A DNA stretch of 64,000 nt, from assembly GCF_938010525.1 (NCBI RefSeq), contig NZ_CALLVK010000022.1, forward strand, positions 182,713 to 246,712. The letters run 5' to 3'. Made by a program: the position numbers and the translations under genes. This document shows, in pieces, positions 15,855 through 24,188 of this stretch. Source of the stretch: Abiotrophia sp938010525. Its GTDB lineage: Bacteria > Bacillota > Bacilli > Lactobacillales > Aerococcaceae. Each line of letters begins with the position of its first letter. Position 1 is the first letter of the stretch. The notes beneath the pieces were generated by a model. That model searched no databases. It saw only the letters and a list, made by a program, of their open reading frames with translations, and was not told the DNA's origin.

Positions 15855-16967
15855 ATGGTAGAAATGAAATTAAAAGGCATCCACAAAAAATATGATAATG
15901 CCGATTTCTATTCCGTTACTGACTTTAACTTAGACATCGCAGACCGCGAATTCATCGTCTTCGTTGGTCCTTCTGGTTGTGGTAAGTCTACTACATTGCG
16001 TATGATTGCCGGTTTGGAAGATATTTCTGAAGGGGAATTATGGATTGGCGACCGCCTCATGAACGACGTAGCGCCTAAAGACCGCGACATCGCCATGGTA
16101 TTCCAAAACTACGCCCTCTACCCACATATGACTGTCTTCGACAACATGGCTTTCGGGTTGAAACTCCGTAAATATCCAAAAGAAGAAATCAAACAACGTG
16201 TAGAGAACGCAGCTGAAATCTTAGGCTTATCTCAATACTTAGATCGCAAGCCAGCTGCTTTGTCTGGTGGTCAACGTCAACGTGTTGCCTTGGGTCGTGC
16301 TATTGTCCGCGATGCTAAAGTCTTCCTCATGGACGAACCGCTCTCTAACTTGGATGCTAAACTCCGTGTCCAAATGCGTGCTGAAATTGCAAAATTACAC
16401 CAACGCTTGAACACCACTACCATCTACGTAACCCACGACCAAACCGAAGCTATGACCATGGCTAGCCGGATTGTCATCATGAAAGATGGGATTATCCAAC
16501 AAATCGGTAGCCCACAAGAAGTTTACGATACTCCAAACAACGTCTTCGTTGCTGGCTTTATCGGCTCTCCTGCCATGAACTTCTTCAAAGTTAAATTCGA
16601 AAACGGCATGATTAGCAATGGCCGCGACTTAACCTTAGAAGTAACAGATCCACAACGTCGCTACTTAGTAGAACGTGGTTACGAAGGCAAGGAAGTCATC
16701 TTTGGTATTCGTCCAGAAGACATCCAATCTGAACAAATCTTCTTAGACTCCTATCCAAAATCAGTAGTTCGTTCAGAAGTTGTCGTATCTGAATTATTAG
16801 GGGCAGAAACTATGCTTTACTCTAAAGTTGGGGACACTGAATTCATCGCTCGTGTGGATGCACGTGACTACCACAACCCAGGTGAAACCGTAGAACTCGG
16901 CTTCAACATGAACAAGGCTCACTTCTTCGATCCAGAAACCGAATTAGTAATTCGAGAAGAAGCTTAA
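15855..16967 (+). CDS. Sugar ABC transporter ATPase, MsmK/UgpC type
   Basis: 370 residues. Nucleotide-binding domain: Walker A FVGPSGCGKSTTL, Q-loop FQNYALYPHMTVFDNMAFGL, signature ALSGGQRQRVALGRAI, Walker B VFLMDEPLSNLDAKLR and the switch VTHDQTEAMTM. A C-terminal TOBE-like regulatory domain (about 240-370) is typical of MalK/MsmK/UgpC. No permease or binding-protein genes accompany it, so it probably energises several carbohydrate importers elsewhere, as MsmK does in streptococci. Codon use looks highly biased (many C-ending codons), consistent with strong expression. AAGGAG precedes the ATG. Confidence 0.93.
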   Translation: MVEMKLKGIHKKYDNADFYSVTDFNLDIADREFIVFVGPSGCGKSTTLRMIAGLEDISEGELWIGDRLMNDVAPKDRDIAMVFQNYALYPHMTVFDNMAFGLKLRKYPKEEIKQRVENAAEILGLSQYLDRKPAALSGGQRQRVALGRAIVRDAKVFLMDEPLSNLDAKLRVQMRAEIAKLHQRLNTTTIYVTHDQTEAMTMASRIVIMKDGIIQQIGSPQEVYDTPNNVFVAGFIGSPAMNFFKVKFENGMISNGRDLTLEVTDPQRRYLVERGYEGKEVIFGIRPEDIQSEQIFLDSYPKSVVRSEVVVSELLGAETMLYSKVGDTEFIARVDARDYHNPGETVELGFNMNKAHFFDPETELVIREEA

Positions 16968-16989
16968 GCTTAACTAGTCTACCACTCCG

Positions 16990-17015
16990 ACCCTCCTCAT
17001 CCGAGGAGGGTTTTT
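16990..17015 (+). terminator. Terminator after the sugar ATPase gene
   Basis: ACCCTCCTC, loop ATCC, GAGGAGGGT and T5: a perfect nine-base stem. Confidence 0.92.
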
Positions 17016-17056
17016 AGCGTCTAACTGACGACAATTGCACCTCAAATCTGTGACAA

Positions 17057-17120
17057 GTCCCTAACATCCGTCATTTAGGGACCGGTATCAGTTGCTTTTT
17101 GCCTGCCATCGTCCTAGAAT
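17057..17120 (+). promoter_or_regulatory. Promoter and inverted repeat upstream of the amylase gene
   Basis: TTGCTT (17092-17097), a 17-base spacer and TAGAAT (17115-17120) form the promoter. An inverted repeat GTCCCTAA/TTAGGGAC (17057-17082, ten-base loop, no T run) ends ten bases before the -35 and is an operator candidate. Confidence 0.6.
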
Positions 17121-17154
17121 AGAGCCATACAAATTGTAAAAGGAGGCTCGCACC

Positions 17155-18612
17155 ATGCAAAACCAGACTTTAATGCAAGCTTTTGAATGGTATCTGCCGA
17201 GTGACCACCAGCACTGGAATCGACTTGCCCAACTAGCTCCAGAATTAGCTGCCAAGGGCATTCGCAAAATCTGGCTCCCGCCTGCCTTCAAAGGCACCAA
17301 CAAAGACGACGTCGGCTATGGCGTCTATGACTTGTTCGACTTGGGAGAATTCGACCAGAAGGGAACTATTCCTACTAAATACGGAACTAAAGACGACTAT
17401 CTCGCTCTGATTGAAACTTTGAAAGCTAATGGGATTGACCCCATCGCTGATATCGTCCTCAACCACAAGGCCGGCGCCGACCACAAGGAACGCTTTACGG
17501 TCATTGAGATGAATCCTAATAATCGTCAAGAGGCAATCTCTGAACCCTTTGAAATTGAAGGTTGGACTTGCTTCACCTTTGATGGTCGCCAGAAAGCCTA
17601 CAATGATTTCACCTGGCACTGGTATCACTTTACAGGTACCGACTATGACGCTGGCCGTAACCGATCCGGTATTTATCTGATTCAAGGGGATAATAAGGGT
17701 TGGGCTGACGACACGCTCGTTGACGACGAGAACGGTAACTATGATTATCTTATGTATGATGACATCGACTTCAAGCATCCGGAAGTGGTCCAACATCTCT
17801 ATGATTGGGCCCATTGGTTTATTGAAACAACCGGAGTTCGCGGCTTCCGCCTAGATGCCGTTAAACACATCGATTCCTTCTTCATGAAGAACTTTATCCG
17901 GGACTTAACCGAACGCTATGGCGATGATTTCTATGTCTTCGGTGAATTCTGGAATGGTGACGAAGAAGCCAATAGCCAGTATTTGGAGAAAACTGACTTC
18001 CACTATGACTTGGTAGACGTCAAGCTCCACCAGAACTTTTTCGATGCGGGTCAAGCCGGGGCAGATTACGACTTGAGTAAGATTTTCGACCAAACGCTCA
18101 TGCAAAACTACCCAGAATCGGCGGTTACCTTCGTTGATAACCACGATACCCAACGGGGTCAAGCCCTTGAATCGACCGTAGCAGAATGGTTCAAGCCTCT
18201 GGCTTATGCCATGATTCTCTTGCGCCAATCCGGTTTACCTTGTGTCTTCTATGGCGACTACATGGGTATCCAAGGGGACTTTGCCCAAGAATCCTTCCAG
18301 GAAGTCATCGATAAATTGCTCAACCTACGACTTTACCATGCCTATGGTCAAGAAACTGACTATCTCGATGATCCTAACTGTATTGCTTGGACGCGGGCTG
18401 GTAATGAAGAAAATGATGGCCGTCCATTGGCAGTTATTCTCTCCAACAAAGACGATGCTAGTAAGCGCCTCTTCTTGGGCCCTGAGTGGGCTAGCCGTAC
18501 TTTCCGTGATGGCTTAGAACATCATGAAGCCAGCATCACTATCGAAGAAGACGGTTGGGCTGATTTCCCTGTTCACGGGGGATCTGTCTCTGCCTGGATT
18601 TTAGCAGATTAA
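17155..18612 (+). CDS. Cytoplasmic alpha-amylase (GH13, AmyS-like)
   Basis: 485 residues with no signal peptide. GH13 motifs: DPIADIVLNHKAG (region I), GVRGFRLDAVKHID (nucleophile Asp), FYVFGEFW (acid/base Glu) and VTFVDNHDTQRG (region IV). The opening MQNQTLMQAFEWYLPSDHQHW matches the liquefying bacterial cytoplasmic amylases. It would act on internal alpha-1,4-glucans or imported maltodextrins, in line with the sugar ATPase upstream. GGAGG precedes the ATG; it reads head-on to replication. Confidence 0.93.
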   Translation: MQNQTLMQAFEWYLPSDHQHWNRLAQLAPELAAKGIRKIWLPPAFKGTNKDDVGYGVYDLFDLGEFDQKGTIPTKYGTKDDYLALIETLKANGIDPIADIVLNHKAGADHKERFTVIEMNPNNRQEAISEPFEIEGWTCFTFDGRQKAYNDFTWHWYHFTGTDYDAGRNRSGIYLIQGDNKGWADDTLVDDENGNYDYLMYDDIDFKHPEVVQHLYDWAHWFIETTGVRGFRLDAVKHIDSFFMKNFIRDLTERYGDDFYVFGEFWNGDEEANSQYLEKTDFHYDLVDVKLHQNFFDAGQAGADYDLSKIFDQTLMQNYPESAVTFVDNHDTQRGQALESTVAEWFKPLAYAMILLRQSGLPCVFYGDYMGIQGDFAQESFQEVIDKLLNLRLYHAYGQETDYLDDPNCIAWTRAGNEENDGRPLAVILSNKDDASKRLFLGPEWASRTFRDGLEHHEASITIEEDGWADFPVHGGSVSAWILAD

Positions 18613-18631
18613 GCAATTAATAGTAGATAAA

Positions 18632-18665
18632 TTTCCCATTATATCATATATGATATAATGGGAAA
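18632..18665. repeat. Perfect 34-base palindrome between convergent genes
   Basis: The two 17-base halves, beginning TTTCCCATTATATCATA, are exact reverse complements with no loop. It lies between the amylase stop and the bidirectional terminator of amylase/dnaB. As DNA it is a perfect dyad; as RNA it would fold into a long AT-rich hairpin. No family recognised. Confidence 0.8.
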
Positions 18666-18667
18666 GC

Positions 18668-18702
18668 AAAAGGCTGAGACTTGAGTCTCAGCCTTATTTT
18701 TA
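18668..18702. terminator. Bidirectional terminator between the amylase gene and dnaB
   Basis: AAGGCTGAGAC, loop TTGA, GTCTCAGCCTT with ATTTTT on the plus side and TTTTGC on the minus side. It serves both convergent genes. Confidence 0.88.
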
Positions 18703-20091
18703 TTGATAATTTACTTGATCTTCTGGGCGATAAGACAAGTTAGAAAACTTGTTATACTCTTTCTTAAAGAGTAAGTTAACGGTGTCTCGGGCCCCTGACC
18801 GGTTCTTGGCCAGAATCACTTCAATCGTGTTATCTGGCAAGGAATCGTCATGGTCTGGCTCGTCGCCCGGTTCGTCATGGCGGTGATAATCGTGACGATA
18901 GAGGAAGGCCACGATATCCGCATCTTGCTCGATAGACCCGGATTCCCGGATGTCACTTAAAATTGGTCGCTTGTTTTGGCGTTGTTCCAAGCCCCGTGAA
19001 AGCTGAGACAAGGCAATAACTGGCACATGCAATTCCTTGGCTAATTTTTTGAGTTGGCGTGAAATCTCAGAAACTTCTTGTTGGCGGTTTTCACGACCAT
19101 TGCCTTCAATCAATTGCAGGTAGTCGATGACAATCAAGCCCAAGTCAGGATTTTCCTGCTTGAGTCGGCGACATTTGGCCCGAATTTCGGAGACCTTAAT
19201 CCCCGCTGAATCATCGATGAAAATCTTGGCATTCTTAAGGGTATCGGTCGCAATAGTGAAGCTAGACCACTCATCTTCGGTTAGTTGACCCGTCTTCATG
19301 TTGGATGCAAAGATATTTCCCTCTGCGCAGACCATCCGATAGACTAAGTCAATCGCCCCCATTTCTAGGGAGAAGATGGCAACTGGCACCTTGGATTTGG
19401 TAGCCACGTTCTGGGCAATATTGAGGGCAAAGGCCGTCTTACCTACGGAAGGACGGGCCGCAATAATAATTAACTGATCTCCTTGGAAGCCTGAAGTCAT
19501 CTTATCCAAATCATGATAGCCTGTAGCTAGTCCCGTAATGTCGCGTTTTTCCTCAGAAAGCTTAACCACACGGTCATAGGCTTCCACTACTAGGTGGCGC
19601 ATTTCTTTTGGCTTATTGACTTGGCTACCTTCCCCGATTGAGAGAATCAGCTTCTCACTGCGATCTACAATATTTTCAACGCTATCAGACTCATCATAGG
19701 CTTCCGAACTAATGGTTGTAGTGGCCGCAATCAGACGTCGCAAGGTTGATTTTTGTTTGACGATATTGGCATAATACTCCACGTGTTCTGCCGTTGGCGT
19801 CGCTTCGATTAATTCTGCCAGATAGCTAGCGCCTCCGGCGTTTTCTAAGGCATCATAGGCTTCCAGTTGATTGACCACCATGACGAAGTCCAAAGCCCCG
19901 TTGCGGTCGAAGACCACATCAATGGCATTAAAGATTAATTGGTGGGATCGTTTATAGAAGTCATCTTCACTGATAATGGCCTGGACGGTCCCGATTTTAC
20001 GTGGATCTAGGAATAAAGCACCTAGTACCGCACGTTCAGCTTCAATATTATGAGGCATTATTCGTTGCTCATTAAGATTTAATTCTGTCAC
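18700..20091 (-). CDS. dnaB: Replicative DNA helicase DnaB (DnaC of Bacillus)
   Basis: 463 residues from a GTG start at 20091 (AGAAGGG ribosome site). The N-terminal primase-interaction domain (RIMPHNIEAERAVLGALFLDP) is followed by a RecA-like helicase with Walker A IIAARPSVGKTAFALN, LIVIDYLQLIEG and the arginine-finger region SDIRESGSIEQDADIV. It unwinds DNA ahead of the fork. In many Firmicutes it follows rplI; here rplI (53.6 kb) and dnaB lie on opposite sides of oriC. Confidence 0.97.
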   Translation of the reverse strand: MTELNLNEQRIMPHNIEAERAVLGALFLDPRKIGTVQAIISEDDFYKRSHQLIFNAIDVVFDRNGALDFVMVVNQLEAYDALENAGGASYLAELIEATPTAEHVEYYANIVKQKSTLRRLIAATTTISSEAYDESDSVENIVDRSEKLILSIGEGSQVNKPKEMRHLVVEAYDRVVKLSEEKRDITGLATGYHDLDKMTSGFQGDQLIIIAARPSVGKTAFALNIAQNVATKSKVPVAIFSLEMGAIDLVYRMVCAEGNIFASNMKTGQLTEDEWSSFTIATDTLKNAKIFIDDSAGIKVSEIRAKCRRLKQENPDLGLIVIDYLQLIEGNGRENRQQEVSEISRQLKKLAKELHVPVIALSQLSRGLEQRQNKRPILSDIRESGSIEQDADIVAFLYRHDYHRHDEPGDEPDHDDSLPDNTIEVILAKNRSGARDTVNLLFKKEYNKFSNLSYRPEDQVNYQ

Positions 20092-20163
20092 TAGGTTCCC
20101 TTCTTTCTACTCATATGTAGTTTACTAAATGTCTTAGCCCTTTTCAAGTAGGGTGATATGCCC

Positions 20164-20192
20164 TTGCAAAATCCCCTTAAATTCTATATAAT
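20164..20192 (+). promoter_or_regulatory. Promoter of mnmE
   Basis: TTGCAA (20164-20169), a 17-base spacer and TATAAT (20187-20192). The start point is expected near 20199, about 20 bases before a strong terminator hairpin. Confidence 0.8.
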
Positions 20193-20205
20193 ACAGATGA
20201 ATTGA

Positions 20206-20273
20206 TAGTAGCAGTCAAAGTGCTTACTACCCCAACTGGCCATATCCAAGGGGGTAGTCTAGGCACTTTTTTT
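20206..20273 (+). terminator. Leader terminator (attenuator candidate) before mnmE
   Basis: Arms AAAGTGC-TACTACCCC (about 20218-20232) and GGGGTAGT-GGCACTTT with T7 (to 20273) form a strong intrinsic terminator between the mnmE promoter and its ribosome site. GTAGCA at about 20206 can pair with TGCTTAC in the 5' arm, which would give an alternative antiterminator fold. The ligand or factor is unknown. Confidence 0.7.
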
Positions 20274-20296
20274 GTGACAAGAGAAAGGAGCCCGCC

Positions 20297-21679
20297 ATGT
20301 ACACCCAAGATACCATTGTCGCCATCTCAACTGCCCTAGGCGAGGGCGCTATTGGCCTAGTTCGCCTATCTGGACCAGAAGCCATCGCCATCGCCAACCG
20401 GCTCTTTCCAGAAAAGGACCTCAGCCAAGTGGCTAGCCACACCATTCACTATGGCCATATCCAAGATCCCCAGTCAGGCCAAGTCTTGGATGAAGTCATG
20501 ACCAGCGTCATGAAAGCCCCACGTTCTTATACGACAGAAGATGTCGTCGAAATCAACGGCCACGGCGGGATTGTTGCCATTCAATCCATCCTCAATGCTT
20601 GCTTAGCCCAAGGAGCTCGCCTGGCTGAAGCTGGGGAATTTACCCAGCGCGCCTTCCTCAATGGCCGGATTGACCTATCTCAGGCTGAAGCCATCATGGA
20701 TTTAATCAGCGCCAAGACTAGTCGTGCCAAAGATGCGGCCATGAGCCAACTCCAAGGAAGCCTCAAACACAAAATTCGCCAGTTGCGAGACACCATGCTT
20801 AACACCTTGGCACAGGTCGAAGTCACTATCGATTATCCAGAATACGATGATGTTGAAGAACTTTCTCTCCAGCAACTTGCCTCCACAGCAGAATTGGTGC
20901 AAAGCGAAGTCCGGGCAATTTTACGTCAGGCCACCCAAGGCAAGCTTTTCCGTGAAGGGATTAAAACTGCTATCATTGGCCGCCCTAATGTTGGTAAATC
21001 CAGTCTTCTTAATTACTTAATTGGCGAAGACAAGGCCATTGTCACCGATATTGCCGGTACGACTCGTGACACCATCGAAGAATATATTTCTATTAAAGGT
21101 GTCCCCCTCCATATTATTGATACCGCCGGCATTCGCCATACAGATGAAGTAGTCGAGCAAATCGGGGTAGAAAAGAGTCGCGCCATGATTGAATCGGCAG
21201 ACCTGATTCTCCTTATCTTGAATCAAGCCCAAGCCCTGGATCCTATGGATTTGGAACTTTTAGAGCTGACACAAAATAAGGCCCGCATCATCCTCTTAAA
21301 TAAGCAAGATTTACCTAACCAATGGACCATTGAAGACTTAGCAAGTTATCTGCAAGATGATTCGGATATTATTAAAACCTCTGTCCTAACTGAGGACGGC
21401 TTAACTGCCCTGGAAGATGCTATTTCGGCACGCTTCTTATCCGGTAATCTCCAGTCTACCGACCTCAACTATCTCTTGAACAGTCGCCACACCCATCTGC
21501 TCAACCAAGCCCTAGCCAGTTTAGATGAAGTCATCCAGTCTTGTGCCATGAGCCTACCAGTGGATCTCATTCAGATAGACTATACCCGTGCCTGGGATGC
21601 CCTGGGCGAAATCACAGGCGACAGTGTTCAAGATGATCTCTTAACCAAGCTCTTCAGCCAATTCTGCTTAGGTAAATAA
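20297..21679 (+). CDS. mnmE: tRNA uridine-34 modification GTPase MnmE
   Basis: 460 residues. N-terminal tetrahydrofolate-binding domain (TIVAISTALGEGAIGLVRLSG), central helical domain, inserted GTPase with G1 IIGRPNVGKSSLLN, G2 TTRDTIEE, G3 DTAGI and G4 NKQD, and the invariant C-terminal motif ending QFCLGK with the catalytic-zone Cys. Works with MnmG to make cmnm5U in tRNA wobble positions. AAAGGAG precedes the ATG. It reads towards oriC, unlike its Bacillus position beside jag. Confidence 0.97.
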   Translation: MYTQDTIVAISTALGEGAIGLVRLSGPEAIAIANRLFPEKDLSQVASHTIHYGHIQDPQSGQVLDEVMTSVMKAPRSYTTEDVVEINGHGGIVAIQSILNACLAQGARLAEAGEFTQRAFLNGRIDLSQAEAIMDLISAKTSRAKDAAMSQLQGSLKHKIRQLRDTMLNTLAQVEVTIDYPEYDDVEELSLQQLASTAELVQSEVRAILRQATQGKLFREGIKTAIIGRPNVGKSSLLNYLIGEDKAIVTDIAGTTRDTIEEYISIKGVPLHIIDTAGIRHTDEVVEQIGVEKSRAMIESADLILLILNQAQALDPMDLELLELTQNKARIILLNKQDLPNQWTIEDLASYLQDDSDIIKTSVLTEDGLTALEDAISARFLSGNLQSTDLNYLLNSRHTHLLNQALASLDEVIQSCAMSLPVDLIQIDYTRAWDALGEITGDSVQDDLLTKLFSQFCLGK

Positions 21680-21691
21680 GGAGGATACATC

Positions 21692-22168
21692 ATGCCAAAA
21701 CTCGCCACTATCTGTTACATCGATAATGGCCATTCTCTGCTATTGCTTCACCGCAACAAGAAGCCCAATGACGTCCATGAAGGCAAATGGATTGGCGTCG
21801 GCGGTAAATTAGAAGCCGGCGAAAGCCCAGAGGAATGTGTCATTCGCGAAGCCAAAGAAGAAACCGGCCTGACCCTGCATCAGCCGCAATTGGTAGGCAT
21901 TATCGTCTTTCCGGAATTTACTCCCGGCAATGACTGGTACACCTATGTCTTTCGGGCCCGCCATTTTGAGGGTCAAGTCATTGATTGCAATGAAGGCACC
22001 CTAGAGTGGGTACCCTATGACCAAGTCCTTAGCCGGCCTAGTTGGGAAGGGGATCATATCTTCTTAAGCTGGATTTTAGAGCAGAAACCCTTCTTTTCAG
22101 CCAAATTCAGCTATTCTTCTGATAATCGCCTACTTGATCACGAAGTTATTTTTTACACTCATCCATAA
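21692..22168 (+). CDS. NUDIX hydrolase, MutT/8-oxo-dGTPase-like
   Basis: 158 residues. The Nudix box is complete: GGKLEAGESPEECVIREAKEETGL (about residues 37-60, pattern GX5EX7REVXEEXG). The rest resembles MutX-type 8-oxo-dGTP diphosphatases (GKWIGVGGK, EFTPGNDWYTYVFRA). Such enzymes cleanse oxidised nucleotides. It is wedged between mnmE and mnmG with short gaps (12 and 20 bases) and is presumably co-transcribed. The precise substrate is inferred. Confidence 0.88.
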   Translation: MPKLATICYIDNGHSLLLLHRNKKPNDVHEGKWIGVGGKLEAGESPEECVIREAKEETGLTLHQPQLVGIIVFPEFTPGNDWYTYVFRARHFEGQVIDCNEGTLEWVPYDQVLSRPSWEGDHIFLSWILEQKPFFSAKFSYSSDNRLLDHEVIFYTHP

Positions 22169-22188
22169 ATCGCAAAGGAGTCAAAACC

Positions 22189-24105
22189 ATGCAAGAATTC
22201 TCTGCTGGCCACTATGAAGTCATTGTTGTCGGCGCTGGCCATGCCGGTTCAGAAGCCGCATTGGCGGCAGCTCGTATGGGCTGTCGCACTCTGCTCTTAA
22301 CCATTAGCTTAGAGATGGTAGCCTTTATGCCCTGTAACCCTTCTGTAGGGGGCCCTGCCAAGGGCGTTGTCGTTCGCGAAATCGATGCCCTCGGTGGCGA
22401 AATGGGCCGCAATATTGATAAGACCTACATCCAAATGCGCATGCTCAACACTGGGAAGGGACCAGCCGTCCAAGCTCTACGCGCCCAGGCAGACAAACAT
22501 GCTTATGCGACCGCTATGAAACAAACCATTGAAGCTTGCCCTAACCTAGACCTTAAACAAGGCCTAGTTGACCGACTAGTAGTAGAAGAAGGACAAGTCC
22601 GTGGCGTTGTCACGTCGACTGGCGCCCGCTATAGTGCAGATGCCGTTGTCCTAACTGCTGGTACCTCTTCACGCGGCCAAATCATTATTGGTGAGCTCAA
22701 GTATTCATCTGGTCCCAACAATACCCTACCATCTCAAAAACTCTCTGAACACCTTTTGGAATTGGGTTTTGAATTAGCTCGTTTCAAAACTGGAACACCT
22801 ATGCGTATCCATAAATCTAGCATTAACTATGACGCCATGGAGATTCAACCTGGTGATAGCCAACCCAACCATTTTTCCTTCTTAACACCAGATGCTGACT
22901 ACCGACCTGACTTTGTCCCATGTTGGCTGACACATACTAGCCAAGATACGCATGAGGTCATTAAGGCTAACCTCCATCGCGCCCCTATGTTTACCGGCAT
23001 CGTGGAGGGGGTAGGGGCACGTTATTGTCCTTCTATCGAAGACAAGATTGTGCGCTTTAGCGATAAGCCTCGCCATCAGATTTTTGTGGAGCCAGAAGGG
23101 CTCACAACCGATGAAATGTATATTCAAGGCCTATCCACCTCTATGCCAGAAGATGTGCAGCTTCAGATGCTCCATTCCGTAGCTGGCTTAGAAAATGCTA
23201 AACTCATGCGACCAGGATACGCAATTGAATACGACGTGGTCATCCCGCATCAATTGCGTGCTAGCTTAGAAACCAAATTAGTACGTGGCCTCTATACAGC
23301 TGGCCAAATGAACGGGACTAGCGGCTATGAAGAAGCGGCCGGCCAAGGCCTCATTGCTGGGATTAACGCAGCGCGTCAAGTCCAAGGGCAAGACCCACTC
23401 ATCATCAAACGGAGTGACGGCTATATTGGCGTCATGATTGACGACTTAGTTACCAAAGGAACCACAGAGCCTTATCGTCTCTTAACTTCCCGGGCAGAGT
23501 ATCGTCTCTTGCTACGCCACGATAATGCTGACTTGCGTCTGACGGAAATTGGCCACCAAATTGGCTTAGTCGATGACCAACGCTATGCAACCTATCTAGC
23601 TAAGAAAGCTCTGGTTGACGCCGAAATCAAACGTTTGAAGAAAATCACCTTGACACCTAAGACACCTGGCCTTCAGGAACTCTTTGAGCGTGTAGGCTCT
23701 TCGTCCCTCTTAGACGGAATCAGCGCCTTCAATCTGCTCAAGCGACCAGAGATTCGCTATTTAGATTTAGTGACTATCATTCCGCGACCAGAAGGGCCAT
23801 TGGAACGCCAGGAAGCTGAACAAGTTGAAATCCAGATTAAGTATGAAGGTTATATCCAAAAAGCCATCGAGAAAGTTGAAAAAGTCAAAGCTATGGAAGA
23901 AAAACGTATTCCTGAAGATATTGACTACGACGCTATCTTGAATTTGGCTAACGAGGCGCGTGACCGCCTGAAATTAATTCAGCCAACTACCTTAGCGCAA
24001 GCTAGTCGGGTCAGTGGTGTTAACCCAGCAGACATTGCCATCTTGTCAGTCTACATCCAACAAGGCAAAATTGCCCGCCTGCAAGATCGTCAAGCCCAAG
24101 ACTAA
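22189..24105 (+). CDS. mnmG: tRNA uridine-34 modification FAD enzyme MnmG (GidA)
   Basis: 638 residues. The FAD-binding motif VIVVGAGHAGSEAALAAARMG is at the N-terminus, followed by the GidA signatures GPAKGVVVREIDALGGEMG, RMLNTGKGPAVQALRAQAD, and GQMNGTSGYEEAAGQGLIAGINA, and a helical C-terminal domain binding MnmE and tRNA. It installs the carboxymethylaminomethyl group with MnmE. Length is typical. GGAG precedes the ATG and a perfect terminator follows two bases after the stop. Confidence 0.97.
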   Translation: MQEFSAGHYEVIVVGAGHAGSEAALAAARMGCRTLLLTISLEMVAFMPCNPSVGGPAKGVVVREIDALGGEMGRNIDKTYIQMRMLNTGKGPAVQALRAQADKHAYATAMKQTIEACPNLDLKQGLVDRLVVEEGQVRGVVTSTGARYSADAVVLTAGTSSRGQIIIGELKYSSGPNNTLPSQKLSEHLLELGFELARFKTGTPMRIHKSSINYDAMEIQPGDSQPNHFSFLTPDADYRPDFVPCWLTHTSQDTHEVIKANLHRAPMFTGIVEGVGARYCPSIEDKIVRFSDKPRHQIFVEPEGLTTDEMYIQGLSTSMPEDVQLQMLHSVAGLENAKLMRPGYAIEYDVVIPHQLRASLETKLVRGLYTAGQMNGTSGYEEAAGQGLIAGINAARQVQGQDPLIIKRSDGYIGVMIDDLVTKGTTEPYRLLTSRAEYRLLLRHDNADLRLTEIGHQIGLVDDQRYATYLAKKALVDAEIKRLKKITLTPKTPGLQELFERVGSSSLLDGISAFNLLKRPEIRYLDLVTIIPRPEGPLERQEAEQVEIQIKYEGYIQKAIEKVEKVKAMEEKRIPEDIDYDAILNLANEARDRLKLIQPTTLAQASRVSGVNPADIAILSVYIQQGKIARLQDRQAQD

Positions 24106-24106
24106 A

Positions 24107-24133
24107 AGAAAAGCCCCTTAAAGGGGCTTTTCT
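24107..24133 (+). terminator. Terminator after mnmG
   Basis: A 13-base perfect stem (AGAAAAGCCCCTT and complement) around a single A, followed by TTCTTC. Ends the mnmE-nudix-mnmG unit. Confidence 0.88.
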
Positions 24134-24151
24134 TCTTCTATATAATATAGT

Positions 24152-24178
24152 AAAAAGACAGGGCTTAAAACCCTGTCT
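24152..24178 (-). terminator. Terminator after treR
   Basis: AGACAGGG, loop, CCCTGTCT with TTTTACTAT on the minus strand. Confidence 0.85.
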
Positions 24179-24188
24179 CATTTTTTCA

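Noticed and set aside
18632..18665. Outward promoters within the palindrome (it contains TATAAT on both strands)
   Set aside because: No -35 elements at suitable distance, and a terminator follows within ten bases.
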